This document shows positions 21,758 through 32,500 of a DNA stretch of 64,000 bases, piece by piece. The first letter of the stretch is position 1; every line of letters begins with the position of its first letter. The notes below the pieces were generated by a model. The model was not told the origin of the DNA, searched no databases, and was given only the letters and a program-made list of their open reading frames with translations. Origin of the DNA: Cepaea nemoralis (Eukaryota > Mollusca > Gastropoda > Stylommatophora > Helicidae); the NCBI GenBank assembly GCA_014155875.1, contig JACEFZ010017448.1, positions 538,501-602,500 on the forward strand, given 5' to 3'. The position numbers and the translations under genes are program-made.

Positions 21758-22105
21758 TGATTAGGTTAAAAGGAGGCAAGACATCAAGACAGCGATCAGT
21801 TTGCGGCAGTGGACTGCCAGCGATATTCCGATCTATGTAAGAGCCTGGATATAAAATCCTGCCAATGTTCAGAATCTACTCCTTTGGGAAAGTCCTGGGC
21901 GCCCAGAAATCCCGTGCACAACAATAACAAACGTGTGACATATTTATTCAGCGTGATCAACAGGATGGATTAGTAAACCTATAAACACTTAAATTTATAC
22001 TTAATCAGAGACACACGGCTTTCATCCCTCCAAGAGTACCGCCTAGAAAGAAGTGTGGTGCACACAGTGCCCTCGTATCGTCCTGACGTTCTGACATACT
22101 CGGCG
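21758..22105. other. Spacer upstream of receptor-like frame
   Basis: No feature recognised. The frame of the receptor is open from about 22055 but has no ATG before 22106. Confidence 0.5.
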
Positions 22106-23085
22106 ATGGCTCTAGAGAAGCCCCTGGAGGAGCTGACGTTCGGCATGAACATCACCACGGCCGAGGCGAGGACGTTTGGTGGTGTCGTCATTGTCTCAGG
22201 CATCACCATTCTGGCTGCCAGCGGTTCCATGATCGTGTACACCTTTGTAACACCGTCTCCCGACAACATGAAGACGTGCGAAAAACTGATCGTCTACAAT
22301 GTCCTAGCTCCTGATTTACTTCTAGGGGCTCTACTGACACAGATTCTAGGCCCTGCCATCATCAATAGGTCCTGGAACTACAGCAGGTTTTTCACACAGT
22401 GGCTGGCCTTTCTGCACGCGGGCTGTGTCTACCACGCTCATGTTGCTGCCGGATTCATCTGCTATATAATTGCCATGTCGTTGCGAGATGTGTACAGGTA
22501 CGAGGGTTCTCACGACACAAAGCACATGTCGGCGCTGGTAGTCTCTTCTCTCAGCCTGACGATATGTTTCTGCTCCCTTCCTGCTACAGAGAGACAAGGA
22601 TACGTTTACATGGAGACCTGGCTTGGCCCGTGGTTCAACATCCAGTACCAGTATGCCGGATATTTCATGGTCGTGGCAATGACCGGTTTGATATTGCACT
22701 TAGATATCACCAGCATCGTCCAGTTGTTTGGGGTTGAAAGGTATTCACGCAAGAAGGCTCAAAGATCACTCGACGTGCTTTAGACGATCTTAACAAGGTC
22801 ATCATTTACGCCATTATTACCACTCTGTGCGCACTGCTGACATTACCTGCTATGTTTGTGGTCAAAAGCAAAATCGCGGTGTTATTTGTCAGACTACTTC
22901 TATACGTGGGCCCACTGGTGCGAGTGGTCATTCTCCTTTATCTGTGCCCTCATTTTCAGTTTGGGCGCTCCGTGGTCACAACCCACGACATGGATGATTT
23001 TGCTAAACTGGGAGAGGAAGCCGGTGACACCACATCCGACAAATTAGCCAGCATCATTGGCGATGAAGAAGGGGGCGACTTATAA
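22106..23085 (+). pseudogene. Seven-transmembrane receptor-like gene, intronless, one frameshift
   Basis: From ATG 22106 an open frame runs to TAG near 22783; a second frame, one base out of register, continues to TAA at 23085. Together they show seven hydrophobic stretches: VVIVSGITILAASGSMIVYT, LLLGALLTQILGPAI, WLAFLHAGCVYHAHVAAGFI, ALVVSSLSLTICFC, GYFMVVAMTGLILHLDI in the first, and VIIYAIITTLCALLTLPAMF and LFVRLLLYVGPLVRVVILLY in the second. N-terminal NIT is a glycosylation site, and LRDVYRY follows helix 3 where a DRY-type motif would sit. The switch lies between 22738 and 22782, in the loop between helices 5 and 6. The tail is acidic. It is probably a rhodopsin-like orphan receptor or a pseudogene of one. 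A sequencing error could also explain the frameshift. Confidence 0.6.
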
Positions 23086-23449
23086 GCACATTCAAGGCAC
23101 AGTCCATCACACATAAACACCCGGATAATTGGCCAAATACGATCTCATCTCAAAGACATAGTACCAGCTCTGTGTGTTGCCAACGTCTGAAGCTTCAGAA
23201 TGAGATCTGACACTGTCCACATAAGCAGAGATAACATAACTGTGTCACGACAGAATTGGTGTAAATCTCTTATGTTGACAAAACAGACACACTAATCTTG
23301 GAATTCCTACTGGAACTTCAAGTGTCAACAGTTCCTTGTATATTTCATGAGAACGTTCCAGCAACGTTTACTTGCGATAACATTTTACTGACATTAGTTA
23401 CTTGTCCGTATATCTATCTACCCGTCCCTTCTGTCAATCAGAGTGTTTG
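23086..23449. other. Spacer with no recognised feature
   Basis: Follows the receptor-like frame. No poly(A) signal of the AATAAA type close by and no repeat that I recognise. Confidence 0.5.
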
Positions 23450-23514
23450 TCAGGTGCCCATCTGAGATTTCTGTCTGTAAACATGAGAAACATATTTCAT
23501 GTGAAAATGAATAT

Positions 23515-23826
23515 GAATCCCAACCCTATCGCTATTAGGAAAGAGGCGCTGGAACCTCTTGCCCCCGGGTAGATTGGGCCCGTTAGCTATTACAGCGGCC
23601 AATCTAGGAGATGGAAAACTCCGATTATAAACCCCTAAGTTTAAGGTGGACCTACGTGCCGAGGACTGAATGGCCACGGGTGAGCTGGTCGTGAACGTGG
23701 AACATCTGGTATGCGGGCGGGGCGGCGCCAGGCGTATGGACTCCTAAGGGACATCCCTGCCCCTTCCCTAGCAGGCAGGCTCTACTAGGGCGACCGAGTA
23801 TATCCTGCCGTCATATCTAACCAACT
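23515..23826 (+). other. Ingi-like LINE 5' untranslated region, structured
   Basis: GC-rich leader before the endonuclease frame at 23827. It contains two clear hairpins: AAGAGG (23541-23546) with CCTCTT (23555-23560), and TAGATTGG (23570-23577) with CCAATCTA (23599-23606). Its exact 5' edge is uncertain. Confidence 0.5.
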
Positions 23827-24428
23827 ATGAATAATACAAAGAATTATCGCCGAAGCAATGGAGTACGTGCTTTGTGCTCGATACCTTTGACAACAGCCAG
23901 CGGGGAGAGAATGAAGCGGAGAAGAAGAGGTAGGGGAGAGGGGAGAAGGAAAAGGAAGAAGAGGGCTGGAGCCAGAAGGGGTAGAAGGAAAACGGATCGT
24001 TTGGGACTCAAAAATGTGCGGGTTCGGTATTGGAATTGCCACAGTGCAAAGCAACGAGGACCAATACTGGAGAAACTGGTCTACGATTTCGATGTCCTGA
24101 TGTTGCAAGAACTGAATACGAACTCTTTTAAGTGCCCTGGCTACACATGTTACGTCAACCCAACTGGGCAGGGAAGACATGGGCAGGCTCTGGTGGTCAA
24201 GGACGGTTTACAGCATTCAATACTGGATTGATTGATTGATTGATTTAGGAACCGACAGCTCAGCATTCGGGACATTCCCATAAGCGCTCCATCCCCATCC
24301 TCAGCAGCCAGCGAAGAGTTCCAACACTGTTCAATACTGGATATGAGTGGCTGAGGTCAGGAAAGTAAAGTGGTGCAGGGAATGTGGATACAAATCGGCC
24401 GATACAGCTGGAACCTGATAAATGTTCA
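23827..24428 (+). pseudogene. Ingi/I-like LINE, N-terminal endonuclease fragment, interrupted
   Basis: Starts MNNTKNYRRSNG, has a strongly basic stretch (RRRRGRGEGRRKRKKR) and then the endonuclease start DRLGLKNVRVRYWNCHSAKQ with FDVLMLQE (catalytic Glu). It is collinear with residues 70-170 of the intact element at 29515-33111. A 101-bp LINE fragment interrupts it at 24229-24329. The frame resumes with MWIQIGRYSWNLINVH-like residues and ends where a SINE begins near 24430. It lacks polymerase. Confidence 0.8.
24229..24329 (-). mobile_element. 5'-truncated ingi-type LINE insertion with 13-bp target duplication
   Basis: Only the last 101 bases of the family at 58376-60689, on the minus strand, with an AATC/TGAT repeat tail. 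It is flanked by TTCAATACTGGAT at 24216-24228 and 24330-24342, a perfect 13-bp target site duplication. It landed in the endonuclease frame of another LINE. Confidence 0.92.
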
Positions 24429-24432
24429 TTTT

Positions 24433-24690
24433 TTTAATGTTGCATATCCCCTACAGGACGTTGCAGTCAACACCAAAATTTTTCAGCTGCTGTTGATGTA
24501 CTAGGCAAGATTACACTCAGTAGTTTGCCATTGCTTTCTGAGCGACCGGCTCACATACCCCCGTAAGTAACCAACGCGGCGCGATCCGCTACCGAATCTC
24601 GCGCAGCTGTGTTACTCACGAGAATATACGGGATTACTGAGAAAGATGTTAACCTCTACGCCAGGGAGACCGGCTGTGGTTTTATAGAAA
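24433..24690 (-). repeat. Type-C SINE, inverted, with head
   Basis: On the minus strand: A-box-like TGGCGTAGAGGTTAACA, a GTAACACAGCTGCGCGAGAT region, CGCTCAG..CTGAGTG hairpin around AAAGCAATGGCAAACTA, and the terminal TCCTGTAGGGGATATGC. It is nearly full length. Confidence 0.85.
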
Positions 24691-24698
24691 ATTTAATC

Positions 24699-24823
24699 TT
24701 CTTCTTCTTCTTCTTCTTCTTCTTCTTCTTCTTCTTCTTCTTCTTCTTCTTCTTCTTCTTCTTCTTCTTCTTCTTCTTCTTCTTCTTCTTCTTCTTCTTC
24801 TTCTTCTTCTTCTTCTTCTTCTT
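24699..24823 (+). repeat. TTC trinucleotide repeat, about 42 units
   Basis: An uninterrupted pure TTC (GAA on the other strand) tract. The poly-Phe and poly-Arg frames over it are artefacts of the repeat. Confidence 0.98.
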
Positions 24824-24952
24824 CTGCGTTCACCTGGAATGTGTTTTTCAGACGTGATTGCATTGTGCCAGTTTACAGCAGAGCTGCGATACTTGGCCTT
24901 TAGGTTGACACATCCGACTTCTGCGGGCATTTGTTGACCGGGCAAACCTTCC

Positions 24953-24994
24953 CAGGTGAAGATTTAATCAACGCTTTGGAGATGTGGTTTTATA
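24953..24994 (+). pseudogene. RTE-type LINE fragment, left of the LTR insertion
   Basis: Reads DLINALEMWFYR. Nearly the same words (DLIEALDMWFYRRVLNF) begin just right of the 3' LTR at 39413, so the LTR element sits in a short tandem duplication of this LINE. Confidence 0.7.
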
Positions 24995-25623
24995 GATGAT
25001 GTCACGAATTGGCAGCCTTTTCTTCCCAGAACAATTTTCGGTTCACTTTTGATGGGCCATCTAGAGGATCAACAGACGAACAAAACCGTTTTCTCTATAT
25101 TCAAGGCTATACTGTCTTGACGTAAGCTTGCAAAACCTGCAAGTAAACAAACCACCAGGAATGGCTTTCTATTTGGGAAGTTAATTTGACACCAGTACCG
25201 GTCACCCCCAGAGGTTATCAATCCAGCCAGACGGGAGGGCAGACTCAGGGGACTGAATAGTAATTAAAATCAACCAGGCATGACGCAAGCAAACCTGGTT
25301 TACCAACAGAGTTGTAAACTGGCTGTTGACCATGAGAACCTAACTGTTCCCTTGACATGACACCTGATAAGAATAGCTAGGAAATCGCCCAACCGCGATG
25401 GCTGACCCCATCTGGTAGAGACTAGAGGCGCAAGGTGTGAAATCACTGATAAGACTCAGTGGGCTAATAATTGTCAGACCCACAGGTGTGAAGGCTAGTG
25501 TGCATGCAGAAAGAATTTTTATGACTGGACAGACTTGGAGATAATTGCAATTAACGTCAGGAGGAGATAAGAAGAATTTATGAATGGAATTCCGGGGAGA
25601 TAAGTGTCTACTGCTAGGCTAGG

Positions 25624-25630
25624 TATAAAA
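25624..25630 (+). promoter_or_regulatory. TATA box of the 5' LTR
   Basis: TATAAAA followed by ACCCCTGCTAGAC. The same sequence is at 37402-37408 in the 3' LTR. It places U3 at roughly 650 bases, so most of the LTR would be transcribed (R/U5). Confidence 0.7.
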
Positions 25631-26713
25631 ACCCCTGCTAGACTTTTTCCCTTTAGATTAAGTCTGACTTCAGAACAGGTAGGCAGCCAGCTCAATGTCT
25701 GTAGTCATATGCATGATTATTATGTTGGCTTCTAGGAAGGATTTCTTAGTAACTATGCAACAGTCTTTTAGACATATGAACTTTCAGTCTATATCTGATC
25801 TAGGTTATTTCAAGAACTATCTTTGGCGTAGGTTACTTGAGTGTTCTTTCTAAGTTCTGTGTTCAATATCATTGTGCTTTAAGTGTTACTCTTCTGAGAA
25901 GTAGAAACTTATGGAAGGAGGTCTTGTCTAGAGATACTTGAGGTGTCGTAGCAGATGCTTGCCATTTCTTTCTAAACTAGACTAGTCTCGTTTTGGTGTG
26001 TGCATTTGTTGTACAGATTATAGTCGACTGACTATTTATTTAATTCTTGCAACAGCAGTAACTAAGTGATGATTAAACCGGGCAGCTCAGCAAATATGGC
26101 TGGTCTGTGTGGTCACTTCAATTAGACTTGTTGTATATCTCATTTTGTAGCTATACAATATTAGTACTCATTAATAATGCCTAATGCTGTTATGTTGAGT
26201 ATCATTAGATGTCCATCTTGAAGTAATATAATGTTTACGGATATGTTGGATGTATGTAGGTGTAATTTCATATGATTATACGATGCTAGGAATATGCTTC
26301 ATACATATTCTTTTTGTGCATATACGTCTCATTTCGTATACCTACAAACTAACTAGTGCATTATGCTATTATGTTAAAGTATCATAATATGTCTAGTTTA
26401 ATTAATGTTTTATGGGTATTTCATGTTTGGTATATTGATTTGTCATATGCAAGCCTACCAATATGAAGTGTTATATTATGGTGTGCGCATTGGCACACTA
26501 ACCATCGATTGCATTTGTAGCAGAGGTGTAATGGTACAGACATTACCCACAAGTGTTATGGGGTATATGGTGCTAAACCTTTTTCATCATATGGTGGAGG
26601 GTAATTCACGGAAGTCTGGCACAGCTACTGGTCCCGGCTTGTAAGCCCGGATGATCAGGCATTATTATAATACCATTACCGAACCTGTGAGCTGCTAAAC
26701 TAACATTGGACGG

Positions 26714-29023
26714 TGTGGCATAACGCAGCCAACATTATTCATCTTATCAACAAATGCCGCAAAAAGAGGAAACAACATTAAAAGAAATTGACTTCACAAA
26801 CGCAATTGGAGATTGGGACTTAAAACTTAACATCGAAACTGGAACTGAACAGGTGACAAATGACGTGGATTCTTGGAAGGATTTCATCAGACCAAGCTCG
26901 GAAAATCATTGGATGAGAAAATCACCTGACCCGCCTTCGCGCCAGTGCATAATTAACATATATCCCCATTTCATCAGAAATGTTAATCAGCCGCACTTTT
27001 GTCTGAATTCGCTCCATGGACGGAGGTGAGAAGAGTGTGTGATCAAAAATTCAATGGACAAGGCAAAAGTCTGGATCCGAGGTACGTTTGTTGGCCCTTG
27101 ATTAGACTAAGAACCCGATGTATCAAGTGTCAAGTAACGTAAACCCATGTTGTGATGTCAATTGAAATGTATGATTATTAATTAAAACCTCAGAAATGTA
27201 AAAATGCTCGACTGTAGATTCTAATGACGCAAAGCCATTCCCGGCCAGAATATTCTCTTCGATGAAACTACAATCTCTGATATTCTTAGAGATAATTATT
27301 AACTTTAAGAAGTGCAGTACACTATTACATTCTATTCTAAACAACTGTGAGAGGTGATGATTTGAAAGCAATCTTGTGCATTTCACCAGAAACAGGATGC
27401 TATCACTGTCTACAGCTGAAATGACAGTTCGTGTACTAGAACAAGTGCCTTGTTCTAAAACAGACTTATCTATGCCTATTTACAATCTAGAAAGCTGAAG
27501 GTGAAATCAATCTTTCCTTTCTCCTTTGTCTATAGAAATAATAGGGTTTGGCGAAATAAATATTTATATTTATGTCAAATTTAATTAGATAAGAGCACTT
27601 AGGAACTGCAATACATGAGAAAGTTGTGCTTCGCGGAACACCACCACGCGAAGTGAACTTAACTCATTACTCAACATAACTTAAAACACAACCCCACTCA
27701 TCACCACTCATCACCACACAACACAACACTCAACATCACAATAACAACAGGTAATGGAAGAGAGTTATTAGACACAAGAAGAAGAAGAAGCTAATTGGGA
27801 AAACACAGAGAATTATTTATACACATTGTGAACACCATTGAGTAGAAGAAATGTTATAAATGTATGTCATTTATTTACATGCATCTTGACACCTTCTCAC
27901 TCTTGTCATTGTCTCACTGTACACGTTCACTGACCCCAGGTCAAATGAAGATTTACATACAGCAGGAACAAGTTGATACAAGGCGTACACAGTGTGATAA
28001 ACTCTGACCACCCCAAATTAACCCAACACTAGCTTAGAGAGAAAAAAGAGGGGGAGGGGAACTAGTTCCTACTTCAGGAATTTAGGTTCTTTTACCTACT
28101 TTTAAAAGATTGTATTGGTAGGATTGTATATATTTATGTGAATACTCATCAGTGATCTTGGTGGCTACATACCAACAACCACCCAACACATCAGCAAACT
28201 AACCACCTAAATCAGACCTGAGAGAGGGAAGCCGAGAGAGGATGAACCACAAGTGAGATGGAGGATGACTTCGCTATGAGCAGAGCATGGGGAGGCCTTC
28301 AGTGGAGCTATACGGGCAGACCTGACGTGGATCCATCAGTCAATGGACCCTGGCTTACCTAATCTTCCAGTCACCAGGTTACATTTTCCTTGGTCGAACC
28401 CACACCCAATTTCAGGAAAAACTGATAATGTTTATGGTTGAGACACCACTATCATACTTAATATGTACAACATCAAAATGTTTACTATGTTTTCACACTT
28501 GTTGACATTTCATATATTGATGCTTGTTATTGATTGTCTGGGACAATGGTCCAATGTGCAACTGTTCTATTACTTTGTGTAAAGCACAATAGAGATGTAT
28601 GTACTGACCAGAAGGCTCGGGCCAGTCAATAAATGATTAACATGAATTGACCTTCTGTTAATTTGTCAAGTTCAAACCTATCTGTCAACTACTTCTTTGT
28701 GCATCATGTTGTCAAAATCTAATGTGATTGATTATGTGTTTGATTGTTAAAAGATAAATTAACTCATAATGATAAACTAAAAGGGGGCTCCAGAGCTAAA
28801 GAATCATTGGAGAAGGGGCAGATTCCCACTTAGTAATTACCATTCTTACCAGGGCCATAATCTATATCTCCTAGACAATAATTTAAAAGAACGAGGCCTG
28901 CAGATAACTCAAGGTTCATATTCTGGGGTTATTGAAGATAGAAGAGGATGGGGCTCTACATCTTTTGTTAGAGATGGGGCATGCACTACAGTGATCTCCC
29001 ACTCCCTTCAAAAATATATGACA
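26714..29023. mobile_element. Solo LTR (2.31 kb) inserted in the 5' LTR
   Basis: Absent from the 3' LTR, where GACATTGGACGG runs straight into AGCGGCTG. The insert starts TGTGGCATAACG and ends AAAATATATGACA. It is flanked by GACGG at 26709-26713 and 29024-29028, a 5-bp target duplication. TG..CA ends, 5-bp duplication and no coding capacity fit a solo LTR from another family. It has TATATTTATG near 28127 and AATAAA near 28627. The strand is not settled. I saw no internal direct repeat to suggest a whole small element. Confidence 0.85.
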
Positions 29024-29514
29024 GACGGAGCGGCTGTACGACACAGAATTTCTGTATTAGCGACATGGACATGGGGCGGCAGAAATGTAATCATTACAGG
29101 CGTGTGAGACAATTGAAAAGCCCATCCCAGACTAAAGACAGTAGGGAGAAGGAGGATGGTGAACACAGTAGAGCTGGAAGATAAACTTGGCCAGACTGGT
29201 CATTGTATATGTTTGTGTTATGATATGTTTTAATTAGGATTGCGCTGATGTAGAACTAGATATAACACATTCTTGATTTTCTTTCAAGCTCTCACAAGGA
29301 GCACCTATGTTATAGATCTCAAGACTAGAGACTACTGACTAGGTAGTGTCAGGACTGACAGGATTCGTCAGAATACCGGCAAGCTGTTCTCTTTTGTGTG
29401 TGTCTACTGGAGAGTGGGGATCTGGACCACAGATCCAGATAGATCGAGTAACAAGTAAAGTTACGTAATGTTTGTCATCAATATCAATATGTATATAGTT
29501 AGTTAGTCGACAGA

Positions 29515-32500
29515 TCATCCTCGTTGCACATCGAACCATTCAGTCCATAAGTGCTCGGATCCCCTCCTCAGCAAATCCCGCAGCGTGTAGCGGCTAACGA
29601 CGCCAGTTCTGTGTTGGTTTATCAATCTTCTTTGGCTTCCTGCGTAGTGTTCTTGTTTGGCCACCCCTCTTTTAATTTGCTGCTCCCGCAGTCTGGCCAT
29701 TGTTGTAGATTCACAGTCATCACTTGGTTCTCGCAAAAGTCTCACTTCTCGTAGAGCATTCAGAATGTCAGCCTGGTCCATGGCGCGTCCGCCCTCCACA
29801 GTAGCCTCACCTGCGAGCTTGTCAGCCCGCTCATTTCCTTGTACTCCCGCATGACCTGGCACGAAGATGAAACTAATCTTTGCCAGCCGAGACCGCTTCA
29901 GAGGCAGCAACCACTCTCTTCGGATCGACCCCTCCTCTATCCTCTTGATCATGTTCATTGAGTCGCTAAGGAAACAAGCCCTAGTGAATGTCTGTGTCTC
30001 GAGCCATGTTATTGCTTTACTTACTGCCATGACTTCCATGGTCAGGCTACTTGTGGTTTCAGTGAAAGCACCAGAGTCCTCCTTCACAATTCTCCCTCCG
30101 GCCCGAGCTGTAAAGGCCCATGAGCTTCTCACATGTCGGACGACCGACCCATCTGTGTAGATGACCGCGTCACCGTCTAGCGAATTCTCGAAAATCAACG
30201 CTTGTACTTCAGCCTCAACAGCAGCCGGATTTTCTTGTCTGCATTTTCTATCTAGTTGGATGCAAACTGAAAAGGATGTGCAGAAGTCTGTTGGCACTTG
30301 CACCCACTCCTCGCCAGGTTCTAAGTCCTCAAGTGAACACACCTGTTGAAGAATGTCTTCGGCTTGACCCATCCACGACCGTCCTCTTTTTAACCTGCTG
30401 CCCTTCACCTTCCTAATTTCACTATGCAGTGGATGTTGTGTGTTTGCGTTAATTTTGAGGTAGGCGCGTGCCCTGCAAACTTGTATTCTCTCTTCAATGG
30501 TTGGAAAATCAAGAAGGTAGCGCATCGCCCTGCATGCTGTATCTCTTGTACATCCAAGAATAATGCGCATTGCTTCATTCTGTATCCTTTCCATCCTTTC
30601 TATCTGCTTATGGCTGAGAGTCAGGATTGCCATTGCATACTCCAAAACAGACATGACCAGCCCCTCGTACAGAAGACATAGATGGCGCTGCTCACAGTTT
30701 GCTGCCGCCATCACCCGCATCGCTGCCAAACCCCGCTTGGCCTTTGTTATCACCTGGTCTATGTGCACATTATAAGCAAGGCTTCGATCAAACCGTATTC
30801 CCAGGTAATTCATTGCCTGCGTTCTTTCCACCGTCTCTGAACACAGCATTACAGTTGGTGTTGGATTGTTGACAATATGATTATTCAACGAGAACCAAGT
30901 CACTGTTGCCTTTGTTGGGTTGACCATTGCCCCAGCTTCATCACACCAAGTACTTATGCGATTGAGTTCGGTTTGTAGTTCCACAGCAACCTCCTCTCTA
31001 TCCTTACCCTGACGATACACTAAAACATCATCGGCATACGACAATGTCCTGCCAGGTCCAGTGATCTGCTCACTGGTGATTCTCACTGTGTAGGCGTTGA
31101 ACAGTACCGGAGATAATGGCGATCCCTGTGGTAGGCCAGGATATATTGTTGTTGGTTCCGAAGTCCAACTGCCACATCTAAAAACTACTTTCCGTTGGTA
31201 GAGGGCTGCAGCGATCCAACTAAGGAGGAATGGACTTACGTTTAGTTCAAGAAGCTGAAACATTAAAAAATCCAGTGGTACTCTGTTGTATGCGTCCTCA
31301 AGATCAATCGCTGCAGCAACGGTTTCAGTGCCTGCGTGGAAACCTTCATAGACATCCTGGGCAAAGACTGCTGCATTGGTCCAGGTTTCTCTTTTTGGAC
31401 GGTACCCACCCAGGGTAGGTGGGAAAACACCTTGCCTCTCTAGTTGGCTTGATATTTTCCTGGCAATTACCTTCTCCAGCAGCTTGCCTATTGTATTCTG
31501 CATGGTTATAATTCGATATCCCTGAATTTTTTTGTGGTCTTTGTCAGGCTTCGGCAAGGGAATCAGATAGCTGTGTAACCATTCCTCCTTGATGCTAGCA
31601 CTCCCTATACTGTTGTTGTACATGTCTGCTAATTTCTCTAGCTCATTGTCGGTACACCTATTTATGTCGTCGTATCTTATGCCATCAGGACCTGGAGCAC
31701 TGTTTTTTGATCGTCGAAGCACAGCCTTGATTTCTTTCACTGTCACTGTGTCTTCCTCCGAAGTGTTCTGGGCCTTGCATCTGTCTGAGGTGACCTCCTT
31801 GGCCAGATTTCGGCCTCCCATGTCTGTCTGGTTGCCCTGCTCAAGGTAGCGTTCAAAGAGGGCTTTGCCCTTGTCCTCGTCAGTCCTCTGCCAGGTGAGG
31901 TCAGCACCTTGGAAGTCTGAAATGCTCTTATTCTTGACTACACCACTCATGCTTTTATGTAGTCGCCAGAACAATTTCAGTGACTTGTCTGTGCTTACTC
32001 TTTGACACACCTCTGCCCATTTTTCGCTTTTAACCACCTTGACCAGTTTTTTGAAATAGCTTACTTTTGTGTGCATCTCTCTTTCTAAGTGCAAGCAGGG
32101 ACTAGGATGACCAGCTCTGTTCTTCTTGGCATTTTGCCATCTCCTTACAGCACTACGCTTATCCACCCAAGCCTTCTCCACCTCGAAACTCCACCACGGT
32201 GGCTGCTCCCAGCTTTTTTTCCTGCCCTGAAACGTTCTGCGCTTGTCACGTCTTATTTTACTCACCACATCTTGCCCTGTACTGTCATACTGGAACGTCT
32301 TTACCTTTAGCTTGTGCTGCCTGGTTCTGCCTTTCTCCACCAATATGCTGCACGGGTGGTGGTCGCTGCCATGGTGTCCTAGGACACCCCATCTACACAC
32401 TGTAGTGAGTGAAGGTGAAACTAGCGCCAGATCAATAGCACTGTCCTCATCGCCTGGACGGCTTGCTGTCCTGGTGACACAGCCACTGTTAATACAAACC

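Noticed and set aside
22346..22737. Other frames over the receptor-like gene as separate proteins
   Set aside because: They lack the hydrophobic periodicity and are shadows of the main frame.
24609..24945. Poly-Phe and poly-Arg proteins
   Set aside because: Translation of the TTC repeat.
26405..26644. 79-codon frame repeated in both LTRs as an LTR-encoded gene
   Set aside because: It is identical simply because the LTRs are young. No motif, no supporting context.
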